Shown here: in pieces, positions 1 through 8,860 of the stretch | How the letters are laid out: each line of letters starts with the position of its first letter | Numbering within the stretch: the stretch's first letter is position 1 | Source of the DNA: Streptococcus pseudopneumoniae | Lineage (GTDB): Bacteria; Bacillota; Bacilli; Lactobacillales; Streptococcaceae | Direction: 5' to 3' | NCBI RefSeq assembly: GCF_001068775.1 | Contig: NZ_JWAJ01000008.1 | Coordinates: 1 to 39,005, forward strand | Length of the DNA stretch: 39,005 bases | The notes under the pieces: model-generated | Databases searched by the model: none | Told to the model about the DNA's origin: nothing | What the model saw: the letters and a program-made list of their open reading frames with translations, nothing else | Program-made: the position numbers and the translations under genes

Positions 1-64
1 GAACCAAGTTGGTCCTCTCCAGGTTATAACTTTTCATCAACCCACTACAGTTGACAAAGAGCCT

Positions 65-150
65 GTAAGTATAGTCATTCTTTCGAAGAACGTTTACTAA
101 ATTGTAATGCTTTACGAGCTTTTTTCAATCCTAGTTTGAAAAGTCTGGTT
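65..150 (-). repeat. Degenerate rpsI 3'-end remnant (old attachment site)
   Basis: Read on the minus strand, this stretch encodes [15 protein letters not shown] and then runs on a few codons (SSKE) to a stop. The genuine rpsI in this window ends [14 protein letters not shown] at 15678. Positions 65-95 also match 4840-4870 with one mismatch over 31 bp. I infer an old attachment-site scar left by an element that used the rpsI 3' end. It could alternatively be a rpsI fragment moved by recombination. Confidence 0.7.
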
Positions 151-184
151 TTTAGGACAGCTCAAAAGCGCTTGATAGCAACCG

Positions 185-203
185 TCAGAAGAGTTTCTTC
201 TGA
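185..203. other. Perfect 8-bp hairpin downstream of mleP
   Basis: TCAGAAGA and TCTTCTGA flank a 3-base loop. There is no T-run on the mleP side, so it is a weak terminator candidate at best. Nothing else is evident between the rpsI remnant and mleP. Confidence 0.35.
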
Positions 204-287
204 TTTCAATTTCAATAAATAAAAATTTATGTATCTAAAATAGTGCAATTTCTTAATGCAAAACTTTCAATCCTATCTTCTTCCTTC

Positions 288-1235
288 TTATCCTAACAAA
301 GTTTGTAATATTGGAATAACAACGATAAATAGAATCGTACTTAGAGTCACTACATTCGTAGAGAATTCCACATCTCCTTTTCCTTGATTAGCAAGGATTG
401 GGAGAACTGCCAGAGCTGGTGTAGCAGACTGAATCATAAAGGTCTTAAATTCTACTGTTGCCATATTTGGTGCAAAGAACTTCAATACAAGAAGCATGAT
501 CAGAGGAGCTAGGATAAAGCGTCCAACCAAGGTGACAATTGTATCTTTATCAAAAGCAATCGTATTCAAGCCTGCCTTAGCAAGAACAATACCAATATAA
601 ATCAGAGATAAGGGAGTGACGATATTTCCAACATAGGTTAAGGTATTCGTTGCAAAATCTGGAATAGGAATTCGGAGAATCAAAAATAGTAGGGCGACAA
701 GAAAACCTACAAGCGGAGCTGGTAGCAATTTCTTCCAGTCAAATTTAGTTGTCTCCTTGCTTTGACCCGATTTACTGTCGCTCGTCATCAAATACACGCC
801 CAATGTCCAGGTGGAAATCGTATTGGTGATATAGTAAATCAAGAAATAAGGAAGAGCCTGATCCCCAAAAAGAGCAACGTTTAAAGGTAAACCAATAAAA
901 ATAGTATTGGCATTCACAAAGGTATTAATCATGGTTCCTCGCCGTCCTGGACGAACCTTGAAAACCACAACTGTAATATAAGCTACGATATAGCCCAAGA
1001 TAAAGGCCACAAATGTATAAAGGAGACCTCCAGAAAGACTGATTAGCTTATCTAGTGTTAGGTATTTCATCACCGAAACAAAGATTGAAGCTGGCAAGGC
1101 TACATTCATGATCAAACGAGACAGGTTGGGACCAAAGCTATCTCCAAACCATCCCCTAACCTGAAGAATATACCCCAAAACAATAATAGCGATAATCGGA
1201 ATGATACTCGTAATCGAGGTTAAAAAGAGTGACAT
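288..1235 (-). CDS. mleP: Malate/lactate transporter, auxin efflux carrier (AEC) family
   Basis: This is a polytopic membrane protein of about 315 residues with roughly ten hydrophobic segments spread along its length, typical of the AEC family. Directly downstream of mleS on the same strand, such proteins serve as the malate permease of malolactic fermentation, taking up L-malate and releasing L-lactate. I place the start at 1235 (MSLFLTSIT), preceded by AAAGGA at a good spacing. An upstream ATG at 1265 lacks a ribosome binding site. The gap to the mleS stop is about 77 bp with no terminator seen, so mleS-mleP is probably one transcript. The substrate is inferred from context. Confidence 0.87.
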   Translation of the reverse strand: MSLFLTSITSIIPIIAIIVLGYILQVRGWFGDSFGPNLSRLIMNVALPASIFVSVMKYLTLDKLISLSGGLLYTFVAFILGYIVAYITVVVFKVRPGRRGTMINTFVNANTIFIGLPLNVALFGDQALPYFLIYYITNTISTWTLGVYLMTSDSKSGQSKETTKFDWKKLLPAPLVGFLVALLFLILRIPIPDFATNTLTYVGNIVTPLSLIYIGIVLAKAGLNTIAFDKDTIVTLVGRFILAPLIMLLVLKFFAPNMATVEFKTFMIQSATPALAVLPILANQGKGDVEFSTNVVTLSTILFIVVIPILQTLLG

Positions 1236-1312
1236 AGGTATCCTTTCTAAATTACTTAAGTCCACAGCCCATACAAATCTGTGGCTAGTGAAGGATAGAC
1301 AGCAGCAATGAA

Positions 1313-2938
1313 TTATTTATACTCTGGATACCACTTCAAATCATGAACTGCTTTGGCCATATCTGTTTCCTTAGCACGCGCAAGACCTTGCTCTTGTGCT
1401 TTTTTAGCGACTGCTTCTGCTACTTTAATAGAAACATCTGCTACATACTTGAATGGTGGCAAGACAGGAGCTCCTGGTTGGCCTGGATTGACAATACCAC
1501 TCAATGAATGAGCTGCTGCTCCAATCATTTCATCAGTCAAAAGACTTGCTTCAGAAGCCAGCATACCTAGACCAAGACCTGGGTAGATCAAGGCATTATT
1601 GGCTTGACCAATCACATAGTCGACACCTTTATAAGAAACTGTATCAGCAGGAATTCCTGTTGCGACAAAAGCTTTGCCATCTGACCATTCAATCAAATCT
1701 TTAGCACTAGCTTCAGCTAGTTTGGTTGGATTTGACAAAGGGAAAATCATCGGACGCTCTGTGTTTTCACACATAGCCTCTACTATTTCTTTAGTGAAAG
1801 TATTAGGCTGAGTCGAAGTTCCTACAAGAATGGTTGGCTTCACAGTCTTCACTACTTCAAGCAGGTCAGTCAACTTGTCTGCATTACTAAAGTCAGCACG
1901 TTTCTTAGCAAACGGTTTTTGTTCAGGGGTTAGGTCATCCATGTCATCAAAGAGAAGACCTTGTTTATCAACCATAAAGAAACGTTTATAGGCTTCTTCT
2001 TCAGAGAGACCTTCACTCACCATTTCACGCAGAACACGAGAGGCAATTCCTGCACCCGCAGTACCACCACCATAGCAGAGATAAACTTGATCTGTTAATT
2101 TTTCACCACTAATATCCAGCGAACCAAAGATACCACCCAAGGTAACGATTCCTGTACCTTGAATATCATCATTAAAGGTCGGAATTTGTTTCCGGTATTT
2201 TTCAAGAATATTGGCAGCATTCAAGCGACCAAAATCTTCCCAGTGAAGGTAAAGTTTAGGAAAGAGACGTTCTGCTGTTTGAACAAATTGGTCAATGAAG
2301 TCGTAGTAACGATCTCCGCGGACCCGTTCGTGACGATTTCCTAAGTAATTAGGATTGTTACGAAGTTCTTCACGGTTAGTCCCTGCATCGATGACTAAAG
2401 GAAGGACCATCGAAGGATCGATTCCAGCAGCACCCGTATAGACCATCAATTTCCCAACAGAAATATCAACACCATTTGTTCCCCAGTCACCAATTCCAAG
2501 GATTCCTTCTGCATCTGTTACAACAATGAGACGAATCTCGCGATCCCCAGCAGCATTTTTCAAAGTGGCTTCAATATTTTCAGGATGATTGATATCAAGA
2601 TATCCCGCATATTGGGGATCTACAAAGAGATCACTATAGCCTTCAATCGTATCTGCGATGGTTGGGTCATATACAATTGGATTGAATTCTTCCAAATGTT
2701 GAGAAAATAGGTAATAGAAAAGAGTCCTGTTGGTATTAAAAATTTCCATTAGGAAAAGACGTTTTTCCAAATCATTGGCTTTTGTTTGCATTTGTGCATA
2801 AGTTTGCGACGCTTGTTCTTCAATCGTTTGAACATAAGGTGGTAGTAAACCAATAAGGCCTAGTTCCTTTCTCTCCTCTAAGGTAAAAGCAGTTCCCTTA
2901 TTAAGGAAAGGATTATTTAAAATATCATGTGCAGTCAT
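1313..2938 (-). CDS. mleS: Malolactic enzyme
   Basis: This 541-aa protein is full length for the malolactic enzyme/NAD-malic enzyme family. It carries the conserved [14 protein letters not shown] segment of the malic N-terminal domain, FNDDIQGTG in the metal/substrate region, and the dinucleotide-binding motif [10 protein letters not shown]. Malolactic enzyme decarboxylates L-malate to L-lactate and CO2 with bound NAD and Mn, raising cytoplasmic pH and contributing to proton motive force. The adjacent permease gene and a nearby LysR gene favour malolactic over oxidative malic enzyme, although the sequence families are close. A strong AAGGAGG precedes ATG 2938. Confidence 0.92.
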   Translation of the reverse strand: MTAHDILNNPFLNKGTAFTLEERKELGLIGLLPPYVQTIEEQASQTYAQMQTKANDLEKRLFLMEIFNTNRTLFYYLFSQHLEEFNPIVYDPTIADTIEGYSDLFVDPQYAGYLDINHPENIEATLKNAAGDREIRLIVVTDAEGILGIGDWGTNGVDISVGKLMVYTGAAGIDPSMVLPLVIDAGTNREELRNNPNYLGNRHERVRGDRYYDFIDQFVQTAERLFPKLYLHWEDFGRLNAANILEKYRKQIPTFNDDIQGTGIVTLGGIFGSLDISGEKLTDQVYLCYGGGTAGAGIASRVLREMVSEGLSEEEAYKRFFMVDKQGLLFDDMDDLTPEQKPFAKKRADFSNADKLTDLLEVVKTVKPTILVGTSTQPNTFTKEIVEAMCENTERPMIFPLSNPTKLAEASAKDLIEWSDGKAFVATGIPADTVSYKGVDYVIGQANNALIYPGLGLGMLASEASLLTDEMIGAAAHSLSGIVNPGQPGAPVLPPFKYVADVSIKVAEAVAKKAQEQGLARAKETDMAKAVHDLKWYPEYK

Positions 2939-2961
2939 AATGCAACCTCCTTTTTACTTAT

Positions 2962-2990
2962 ATTATACCAAATAAAACGAATTGTTTATG
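2962..2990 (-). promoter_or_regulatory. mleS promoter
   Basis: An extended -10, TGG-TATAAT, lies on the minus strand at 2962-2970, about 25 bp upstream of the mleS start. The hexamer at the -35 position (CATAAA) is poor, consistent with dependence on an activator such as MleR. No clear LysR box could be assigned by eye. The rest of 2991-3230 is AT-rich and I see no gene in it. Confidence 0.5.
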
Positions 2991-3236
2991 AAACTTTGTT
3001 GCTTATAAAATACAATCGGATACGTATATGTTATAATGAATCTACGAGAACAATTTCTAAAAAGCTCTTTTATACTTAAAACACTATTATTGATGACACT
3101 TTAAGTTGTTATATTTTATAAAGTTCTGGACTCATCAAACTCTCGATAATCACTCTTTACTAAAATTTTCGATCAAAAGAAACTAATCATACAAATTAGC
3201 AATCCTAATTAAAATAAATATCATATAAGTTTGCTA

Positions 3237-3242
3237 TATAAT
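3237..3242 (+). promoter_or_regulatory. -10 element of the XRE regulator gene
   Basis: TATAAT lies 54 bp before the preferred start of the XRE gene. No convincing -35 hexamer is visible. Confidence 0.4.
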
Positions 3243-3295
3243 ACTTTGTATTTTTTAAGGTGTTTTTTGTCATGCAAAACTTGTATTCTATTTAT

Positions 3296-3646
3296 ATGAC
3301 AACTAAAAACTATTTACAACAATATATTTCCCAAAAAGTGAAATATTTTCGAACACAGAAAAAAATGAGCCAGGAAGAACTTTCGGAACATGCAGGACTT
3401 GGGCTAAAATATATCAATCAACTTGAAAACCAAAATGTGAATCTGACCATTCACAGTCTTGAAAAAGTGATTGTCGCCCTAGAGATGACCCCAGAGGAAT
3501 TTTTCAATTTTGATAGCCTTGAATCAACCTCTGATAAGACTGACAATCTTTCACTCAAAAGAATCAACATGAAGATTAAACAGCTCCCTATTGATAGACG
3601 AGAAAAGATGTTGGTCATTTTTGAAAGTATCTTAGATAATCTTTGA
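3296..3646 (+). CDS. Small XRE-family transcriptional regulator
   Basis: This protein of about 116 residues has an N-terminal Cro/C1 helix-turn-helix (MSQEELSEHAGLG followed by YINQLEN). It also has a C-terminal helical tail ending in REKMLVIFESIL. I prefer ATG 3296 because it aligns with the start of the paralogue at 8861. GTG 3260 and ATG 3272 are also in frame, and ATG 3272 has a weak AAGG upstream. It lies divergent to mleS and 130 bp before mleR. The paralogue belongs to the rpsI-inserted element, so this copy may be a leftover from an earlier element rather than a native mle regulator. Its target is unknown. Confidence 0.8.
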   Translation: MTTKNYLQQYISQKVKYFRTQKKMSQEELSEHAGLGLKYINQLENQNVNLTIHSLEKVIVALEMTPEEFFNFDSLESTSDKTDNLSLKRINMKIKQLPIDRREKMLVIFESILDNL

Positions 3647-3775
3647 GATCCCTGACTCACTTACATTTTAACTAGTGAATACCCGTATAGTCAAATTGTA
3701 GGCTACGGATAAAAATTATTTATCTGCTGATTTCCCCACTTATTTTCCTTCTCCAACTAATGAAAGTGAACCCAT

Positions 3776-4654
3776 ATGAATTTAAAAGATCTACAATATT
3801 TTTATGACCTCTGCCAGCTTCAATCCTATACGGAAGTAGCAAAACAACATAAAGTCAGCCAACCATCTATTTCTTATGCTATCAAGCGCTTAGAGGAATC
3901 CTTTAACTGCAAATTGATTCACCATGACCCCTCGCATCGTTCCTTCAAGCTAACTCCTCAAGGACAAATCCTTCTAAAGCATACAGAACTGATTTTACCT
4001 GAGGTCATTTCTACTCGCAAAGAAATTAATCGCTCCTTGGCACAATACTCTACTGTAGGATTCCCTCCTATTATCATTCAGTATCTCTTTGCTGCCTTAA
4101 ACGAAAAAGATAAATTCGATTTTTTAAAAAAGGTACGCCCTATCCGCGGTGGCTCCGTGGAGTTATTAAACTTTCTCATCAAAGGAGACCTTGATGCAAG
4201 CCTACTCGGTTTGATTGAACCTCTCAATTATCCTTCAATAGAGACACACGAGCTATTTCATAAAGAACTGTATGTCGTTTTATCTAAGAACCATCCTCTT
4301 GCTACTGCTCCTTCTCTCGCTTTTGAAGAATTAGTAGATCAATCCTTTATACTTTTAGACGAACACTTTGTTCACCTGAAAGCTTTTGAAATGCTTAATC
4401 AAAAATATCAAAACAAGGCAGAAATATTCTTTAAGACTGATGACATTGTCATTCTTAAAGAACTTTTAAAGAAAGGGATTGGCCTTAGTTTACTGGCTGA
4501 TATCGCACTTTCTGATGAAGATGATAATTTAATCAAGATCCCTCTTATACCGAAGGATCAGATAACTTTTACAGTTTACTACACTTATCTTAAATCAGCC
4601 ACACCGTCATCAGAAGTAGAGGCCCTATTTCATCTAATTAAATCATATGAATAG
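3776..4654 (+). CDS. mleR: LysR-family regulator of the malolactic genes
   Basis: This 292-aa protein is standard length for LysR regulators. Its N-terminal winged HTH contains YTEVAKQHKVSQPSISYAIK and is followed by an effector-binding domain. The periplasmic-binding-like fold is suggested by the ELYVVLSKNHPL and GIGLSLLADIAL segments. In lactic acid bacteria MleR activates mleS-mleP in response to malate. Its position on the opposite strand near mleS fits that role, although an XRE gene intervenes. A terminator follows directly. The symbol is assigned from context and family. Confidence 0.85.
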   Translation: MNLKDLQYFYDLCQLQSYTEVAKQHKVSQPSISYAIKRLEESFNCKLIHHDPSHRSFKLTPQGQILLKHTELILPEVISTRKEINRSLAQYSTVGFPPIIIQYLFAALNEKDKFDFLKKVRPIRGGSVELLNFLIKGDLDASLLGLIEPLNYPSIETHELFHKELYVVLSKNHPLATAPSLAFEELVDQSFILLDEHFVHLKAFEMLNQKYQNKAEIFFKTDDIVILKELLKKGIGLSLLADIALSDEDDNLIKIPLIPKDQITFTVYYTYLKSATPSSEVEALFHLIKSYE

Positions 4655-4656
4655 AA

Positions 4657-4698
4657 AAAAACTCTAACTATCAACTACTTGATAGCTAGAGTTTTTTA
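4657..4698 (+). terminator. Terminator of mleR
   Basis: A long A-rich/T-rich stem (AAACTCTA...TAGAGTTTTTT with an inner ACTATCAA/TTGATAG pairing) starts two bases after the mleR stop and ends in a T-run. It may act in both directions. Confidence 0.85.
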
Positions 4699-4812
4699 CA
4701 TTATAGGTATTAGGTTAAAGTACGAAGAAATAGGATATGATCGCCGAGTCTTTTCATTTACCCGATACCTTTCAAGGAGATTTCTAATTATAAATCTACA
4801 AGATATCAATAA

Positions 4813-4839
4813 AAAAGAACACCCCAAAAGGTGCTCTTT
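4813..4839 (-). terminator. Minus-strand terminator beside an rpsI-type repeat
   Basis: On the minus strand AAAGAGCACC pairs with GGTGTTCTTT (one G-U), followed by a run of U. It lies immediately downstream, in rpsI orientation, of the repeat at 4840-4874. It looks like the terminator of a former rpsI end. Confidence 0.7.
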
Positions 4840-4874
4840 GTAAGTATAGTAATTCTTTCGAAGAACGTTTTGAG
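4840..4874 (-). repeat. Second copy of the 31-bp repeat, with rpsI-like edge
   Basis: Positions 4840-4870 match 65-95 with one mismatch. Positions 4864-4874 (AACGTTTTGAG) equal the last bases of the intact rpsI at 15680-15690. The two copies flank the mle block (about 4.75 kb). The sequence 4875-4990 holds several small inverted repeats (for example GCATAG...CTATGC) but no gene I can support. Confidence 0.6.
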
Positions 4875-4997
4875 TGCAGTGGTTGCCATCCAATCAAACA
4901 TCGCTTCGCTTGTTTTCTTGGGGCAACTGTGCATAGCATATCTCTATGCGACTAAAGTCGCTAGAGCTATCCTAATTGCGCACCGCCAGTTCTCATA

Positions 4998-5030
4998 GAA
5001 AAAAACACCTTGCAATATGCAAAGTGTTTT
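4998..5030 (-). terminator. Displaced original rpsI terminator
   Basis: On the minus strand AAACACUUUGCA pairs with UGCAAGGUGUUU (one G-U), followed by seven U. It sits 29 bp after the rpsI stop codon preserved at 5059. It is therefore the natural terminator of rpsI, now separated from the gene by the 10.6-kb insertion. Confidence 0.85.
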
Positions 5031-5058
5031 CGTTTGTATTCTGCTGTCCAGCAACGAA

Positions 5059-5110
5059 TTAACGTTTAGAGAACTGGCTAGCTTTACGAGCTTTCTTAAG
5101 ACCTGGTTGG
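5059..5110 (-). pseudogene. Chromosomal rpsI 3' end left by integration (attL side)
   Basis: The minus strand reads [16 protein letters not shown] and then a stop, identical in protein to the end of intact rpsI but with different codons in the last seven positions. It includes the 28-bp att core at 5081-5108. This is the original gene end, displaced by the integrative element. Confidence 0.9.
5081..5108. other. attL core (28 bp)
   Basis: It is identical to 15700-15727. The flanking bases differ (A at 5080, T at 15699), which fixes the left limit of the core. Confidence 0.88.
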
Positions 5111-5211
5111 GGCACCACTTATTTCATCTAATTTCAAAGTACTTTAAAATTACCGTTTTCATAAGTTTTCAAAAAATAAAATTTTAACTAATTTCAATCA
5201 GTTTCATTAAA

Positions 5212-5225
5212 ATAAGGTAAACTTT
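5212..5225 (+). repeat. Possible integrase arm site, left end
   Basis: ATAAGGTAAACTTT lies about 100 bp inside attL. Three similar copies lie just inside attR (15579-15643). Short direct repeats near both ends of an integrative element are typical arm-type integrase sites; the function is inferred. Confidence 0.45.
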
Positions 5226-5307
5226 CATCAAAAATAAGCAAAAATCGAACCAGAATATCAAAAGTTTCCCTTATATAAAATTTTTACATATCAGAACAAC
5301 ATCATAG

Positions 5308-5335
5308 AAAAGAGAGCATAGCGCTCTCTTTTAAT
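5308..5335 (-). terminator. Terminator after the 206-aa cargo gene
   Basis: A 10-bp perfect stem AAAAGAGAGC/GCTCTCTTTT with a 5-base loop lies 35 bp after the stop of the minus-strand gene. T-runs flank both sides, so it may be bidirectional. Confidence 0.7.
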
Positions 5336-5369
5336 TTATCACTATACATGTTTGATGAACAACTTTTTC

Positions 5370-5990
5370 CTATTCCAACAATGTATACTCTCCACTTTCC
5401 AACAAATCTATTACTTTTTGTACAAATTGTTTTGAAAGTAAATCCACAATATCTGCTCCACGAGTTTGAAAGTCTTCATCTATCTCTTTGATTTCTAATT
5501 GAGAATTTTTTACTCTTTTTTCATCAATTGGAGAATGAAAACTATATTCACCTATTTCATAGTACAAAAAATAAAGATATTCTTTCTTACCTAAACTATA
5601 ATCAAAAAATTCAATTTCCTTGTTAGTGTCATAGTCATAGTAACTATTTTCCCAAACTATGGCATTTCTTTTTTCGTTATATAGCTTTTCATAATTTTTT
5701 TCATAACTATAGACTCGTTGTTTTTTCTCTCCTATATATTGTTTATGAATCATTGTTGGTTTATATTTACTCAATAGTTTTTCTTTCATATCATAGTATT
5801 TTTCCATATTTTCTTCAGCATCTTCAATGTTATTTTGTTGATGTAAATAATATCTTGCGTTTTTATATTCTTTTATCTTGTCGCGATAGTTTTTAGCTCG
5901 CTTATTTACAGAGTATATACATTCTGCAATAATAGCATTAGTGAGTTCTTTTCGTTTAAGTAAATCTGAGTATTTTTTAGGAGTTCTCAT
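5370..5990 (-). CDS. Hypothetical cargo protein, 206 aa
   Basis: I do not recognise this protein. It is soluble, with no signal peptide or membrane segment, and is strongly charged and tyrosine-rich. A Lys/Glu-rich helical N-terminal half (about residues 1-95) has coiled-coil character. It is followed by a segment dense in Tyr and Phe (about 110-160). The start ATG 5990 has AAAGGA upstream. It lies 50 bp downstream of the LPXTG surface-protein gene with a terminator-like hairpin between, so it may be expressed by readthrough. It is the outermost gene on the attL side, a usual place for variable cargo. Confidence 0.7.
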   Translation of the reverse strand: MRTPKKYSDLLKRKELTNAIIAECIYSVNKRAKNYRDKIKEYKNARYYLHQQNNIEDAEENMEKYYDMKEKLLSKYKPTMIHKQYIGEKKQRVYSYEKNYEKLYNEKRNAIVWENSYYDYDTNKEIEFFDYSLGKKEYLYFLYYEIGEYSFHSPIDEKRVKNSQLEIKEIDEDFQTRGADIVDLLSKQFVQKVIDLLESGEYTLLE

Positions 5991-6013
5991 ATCGTAGATC
6001 CTTTCATTTATTA

Positions 6014-6036
6014 AAAAGAGGGGACACCCCCTCTTT
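6014..6036 (-). terminator. Terminator of the surface-protein gene
   Basis: On the minus strand AAAGAGGGG and CCCCTCTTT enclose a short loop, followed by TTAA-rich sequence. It starts just after the stop codon of the LPXTG protein. Confidence 0.75.
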
Positions 6037-6040
6037 CTTG

Positions 6041-8728
6041 CTATCTAAATTTTCGTTTTCCAGCAAAAGCAAGTAGTCCAACACTTGCTCCAAGCATTGC
6101 TAAAAGTCCTGACTCCTTCGATCCTGTATTTGGAAGTTGTTTCTTAGATTCTGATTTTGCATTGGTAGCTTGTGCAGGCGCTTGATAAGTTTTATCGTCT
6201 TTAGTTCCTACGGTTACTTTTTCTGCTGTATAATCAACCACATTCCCTTTATCGTCTACTACTGGAACTGGTTGGTAGCCAGCTTTTTCAAGCTCTTTAC
6301 GTTTGGCATCTGCAAGTTCAGCCAAGCGTTTTGCTTCGGATTCTTCAAACTTCGCTTTGGCAGTTTCGTAAGCAGTTTGGGCTTGACCTGCTGCAATGCT
6401 CTTAGTTTCATAGTCTACTTTAGCTTCGTTTTGTGCTTTGTAGGCATCTTTAAGCTCTGCTTCAGCTTTTTCAAGCTCTGCTTTCACTTCTTTCAAACGA
6501 GTATGAGCACCTTTAAGGTCTGCAAGTTCTTTTTCGGATTGTTTAACTTCGTCTTGAGCACCTTGAAGTTCTTTCTTAGTAGTAGATACCGCTTGGGCTT
6601 TGCTTGTAGCAATCGCTTCAAGCTCTTTCATCTTATCTTCTTCTGCTTTAAGCGCTTCTTGTGCAGTTTTAAGAACTTTCTCAGCGTCTTTAAGTTTCGC
6701 TTGTGCATCTTTAAGAGCTTCTTCTTTTGTAGCTTTTGAAACAGTCAAATTATTGACAAGAGCGTTAGCATTAGAAAGAGTAACTACTGCCTTATCATGA
6801 CGGTCTTTTGCTTCATCAAAGGCTTTTTGAGCGTTAGCAAGTGGGCTTTCACCTTTCTTCAAGGCAGTCAAGTTAGCTTCTGCGTTTGTAAGAGCAAGTT
6901 TAGCATCTGATTCTGCTTTTGTTTTTGCTTCAAACGTAGTTTGTGTGTTATCACGAACAATCATAGCATCAGCAAGTGCTTGACGAGCTTCGCTCAATTT
7001 ACGCTCAATCACTTCATCGCTAAGTGGGTTTGCAATAGGTGTTTTATCCCATTTAGAACCGTCTACATAGTCACTACGAATAGCAGTCAAGAAGTGGGTA
7101 GTATAGAAGTCGTCTGTTTTACTTTGAGCTACACCACCGAAGTAGATAGTTTCATGAGCATGGTCGAATTGAAGGATACCCTCTGTGTGAGCGTAATCAC
7201 CCTTAGTAGACACCAACATTACAAGGTCATCGTACAACTTAGCTTTCATTTCACCAAGAGTTTTACGGTAAACCCCATCAGCATCATCGAAGTTGTGGAA
7301 ACTATAAGTGGTTACAGTATTTTCATAATACTGTTCACCCTTGCTTTCTTCCTCTGCATCTGTTGTAGGCAGACCATATTCTTTGGCAACCTTGTTGATA
7401 CCGATAGCATAGTGTCCGACACCACCTTTAGCACGGTAGTCATCTTTCATTGCTTTAGAGAAGTTTGCTTTCAAATACTCTTTTGCAACCTTATCGGCAA
7501 ATTCAAGAGAAGTTTTTGAAAGAACTACATCAGACAAACCAAGTTGACGGCGCATTTGGTTGATAAGGTCTACTACATAGTAGTTCAACTCATCTTTAAT
7601 CTCTTGTGGGAGATTGTTAATGTCATAACGAGTTTTATCAGTTTGATCAGCTTTGGTTAGAACGTATTTATTCAGTTTCTTGTGTTCTACTTGAGCATTC
7701 ACAATCTTATTGTAAAGTTCCATAGTACGTTTATCACGGTCTTCTGAACTCCAAGAACTTGTATCTTGGTCGTTATAAGCCATATTTTCTTTCACTGCTT
7801 GAATGAAAGCTGGTGAAAGAGTGATGGTTTGTTTCTTAGAGCTATCTTGAAGAGCATCAAGAGTAGATACCGCTTGGTTGTAAGTAGCAAGAGCATTATC
7901 ACGGTTAGCTTTCGCTTCTTTAGCTTCTGCTTCTTTAGCTTCTACATCTTTTGTAGCAGACTTAACAGTGGTTTCTGCTTTTTTGAGTTGGTCGGCAAGC
8001 TCACCATCCAACTTCTTAGCTTCATCAAGAGCTGCTTGTGCATCTTCTTGTGCTTGTTTGCTTGTAGCTTCTTCTTTAATCGCTGCGTCTTGTTTCTCTT
8101 TAGCGTCAGCAAGACCAACACCATTCAAAGCGTCCTCTGCATTTTTAACGGTAGTTTTAGCATCAGCTACTCCATTTTCTGCTTGAGTCACGTCTGCTTG
8201 TTTAGTTCCAACAGTTTTGCCTTGAATAGCAACCTTACGGTCTGCATCATCTTGTTCAGTTTGCGCAGAAGATACCGCTTGTTCTTTGGTAGGAACGTTT
8301 GCTTTAGCAGTTTCCACTTTCTTCTCTGCGTTTTGAATCGCTTCTGGTGTTGCTTTGTCAGCAATCTTTTGAGCATCGTCTTTAGCTTGTTTCAAGTCTG
8401 CGACTTTCTTTTCTGCTGTATCAGAAGTTTCATTGGCTTGATCCAAGACTTCTTTTGCTTTATCTGCATCTTCTTGGGTTTGTTTAGCAGTAGCACCAAG
8501 TTCAGCAACGTCTTCCTTAGTAGGAACTTTCACTTCAGTTTTCTTAGGCGCTTCTTTCTCTATCAAGGCTGGTTCGGTTTGAGCAGTTGTAGGCAATGGA
8601 AGCTCTACCGTATCTGCGTGAGCAGTTCCGATTGTTCCGACAAGACCAGTTGCTGCAATGGCAGAAATAACCGCACCTGTATACAATTTTTTAGTAGTAC
8701 TTTGACTATTTTCCGTAGCTTTTGACAT
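6041..8728 (-). CDS. LPXTG surface protein, SEC10/PgrA surface-exclusion type
   Basis: This 895-aa cell-wall protein has a Sec signal at about 1-38 (ending TAHADT). It then has an Ala/Lys/Glu-rich coiled coil (about 60-295) and a non-coiled central domain (about 296-575, with VVDLINQMRRQLGL). A second long coiled coil (about 580-830) follows, then LPNTG at 865, a hydrophobic stretch and a KRKFR tail for sortase. This layout matches SEC10/PgrA proteins, which on enterococcal plasmids reduce entry of related elements into carrier cells; adhesion roles are also known. AAGGAG precedes ATG 8728. It is divergent from an XRE gene that probably controls it. Exclusion activity is inferred. Confidence 0.85.
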   Translation of the reverse strand: MSKATENSQSTTKKLYTGAVISAIAATGLVGTIGTAHADTVELPLPTTAQTEPALIEKEAPKKTEVKVPTKEDVAELGATAKQTQEDADKAKEVLDQANETSDTAEKKVADLKQAKDDAQKIADKATPEAIQNAEKKVETAKANVPTKEQAVSSAQTEQDDADRKVAIQGKTVGTKQADVTQAENGVADAKTTVKNAEDALNGVGLADAKEKQDAAIKEEATSKQAQEDAQAALDEAKKLDGELADQLKKAETTVKSATKDVEAKEAEAKEAKANRDNALATYNQAVSTLDALQDSSKKQTITLSPAFIQAVKENMAYNDQDTSSWSSEDRDKRTMELYNKIVNAQVEHKKLNKYVLTKADQTDKTRYDINNLPQEIKDELNYYVVDLINQMRRQLGLSDVVLSKTSLEFADKVAKEYLKANFSKAMKDDYRAKGGVGHYAIGINKVAKEYGLPTTDAEEESKGEQYYENTVTTYSFHNFDDADGVYRKTLGEMKAKLYDDLVMLVSTKGDYAHTEGILQFDHAHETIYFGGVAQSKTDDFYTTHFLTAIRSDYVDGSKWDKTPIANPLSDEVIERKLSEARQALADAMIVRDNTQTTFEAKTKAESDAKLALTNAEANLTALKKGESPLANAQKAFDEAKDRHDKAVVTLSNANALVNNLTVSKATKEEALKDAQAKLKDAEKVLKTAQEALKAEEDKMKELEAIATSKAQAVSTTKKELQGAQDEVKQSEKELADLKGAHTRLKEVKAELEKAEAELKDAYKAQNEAKVDYETKSIAAGQAQTAYETAKAKFEESEAKRLAELADAKRKELEKAGYQPVPVVDDKGNVVDYTAEKVTVGTKDDKTYQAPAQATNAKSESKKQLPNTGSKESGLLAMLGASVGLLAFAGKRKFR

Positions 8729-8772
8729 TTATAAACTCCTTTTGTACAATGCCCTATGCATTTTATTAAACT

Positions 8773-8850
8773 ATAGTACTATTTTACCATACTTTTATCG
8801 TTTTTGGATAGTTTATTATACTTATTTTTAAAGAAAACAGATAGTACAAT
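8773..8850. promoter_or_regulatory. Divergent control region between surface protein and XRE
   Basis: The region holds a perfect 10-bp palindrome ATAGTACTAT at 8773-8782 and a related ATAGTACAAT at 8841-8850. The first lies on the surface-protein side, and the second overlaps the start region of the XRE gene. TATTAT at 8815-8820 could serve as the XRE -10. These repeats are candidate operators for the XRE protein. Confidence 0.5.
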
Positions 8851-8860
8851 GGTATATAGT

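Noticed and set aside
4696..4893. 65-codon minus-strand frame after mleR
   Set aside because: It spans two terminators and the rpsI-type repeat, with no ribosome binding site or recognisable content.
6170..8725. Several long plus-strand frames opposite the LPXTG protein
   Set aside because: They are antisense to a clear Ala/Lys-rich coiled-coil gene; their Phe/Cys/Ser-rich translations are composition shadows.
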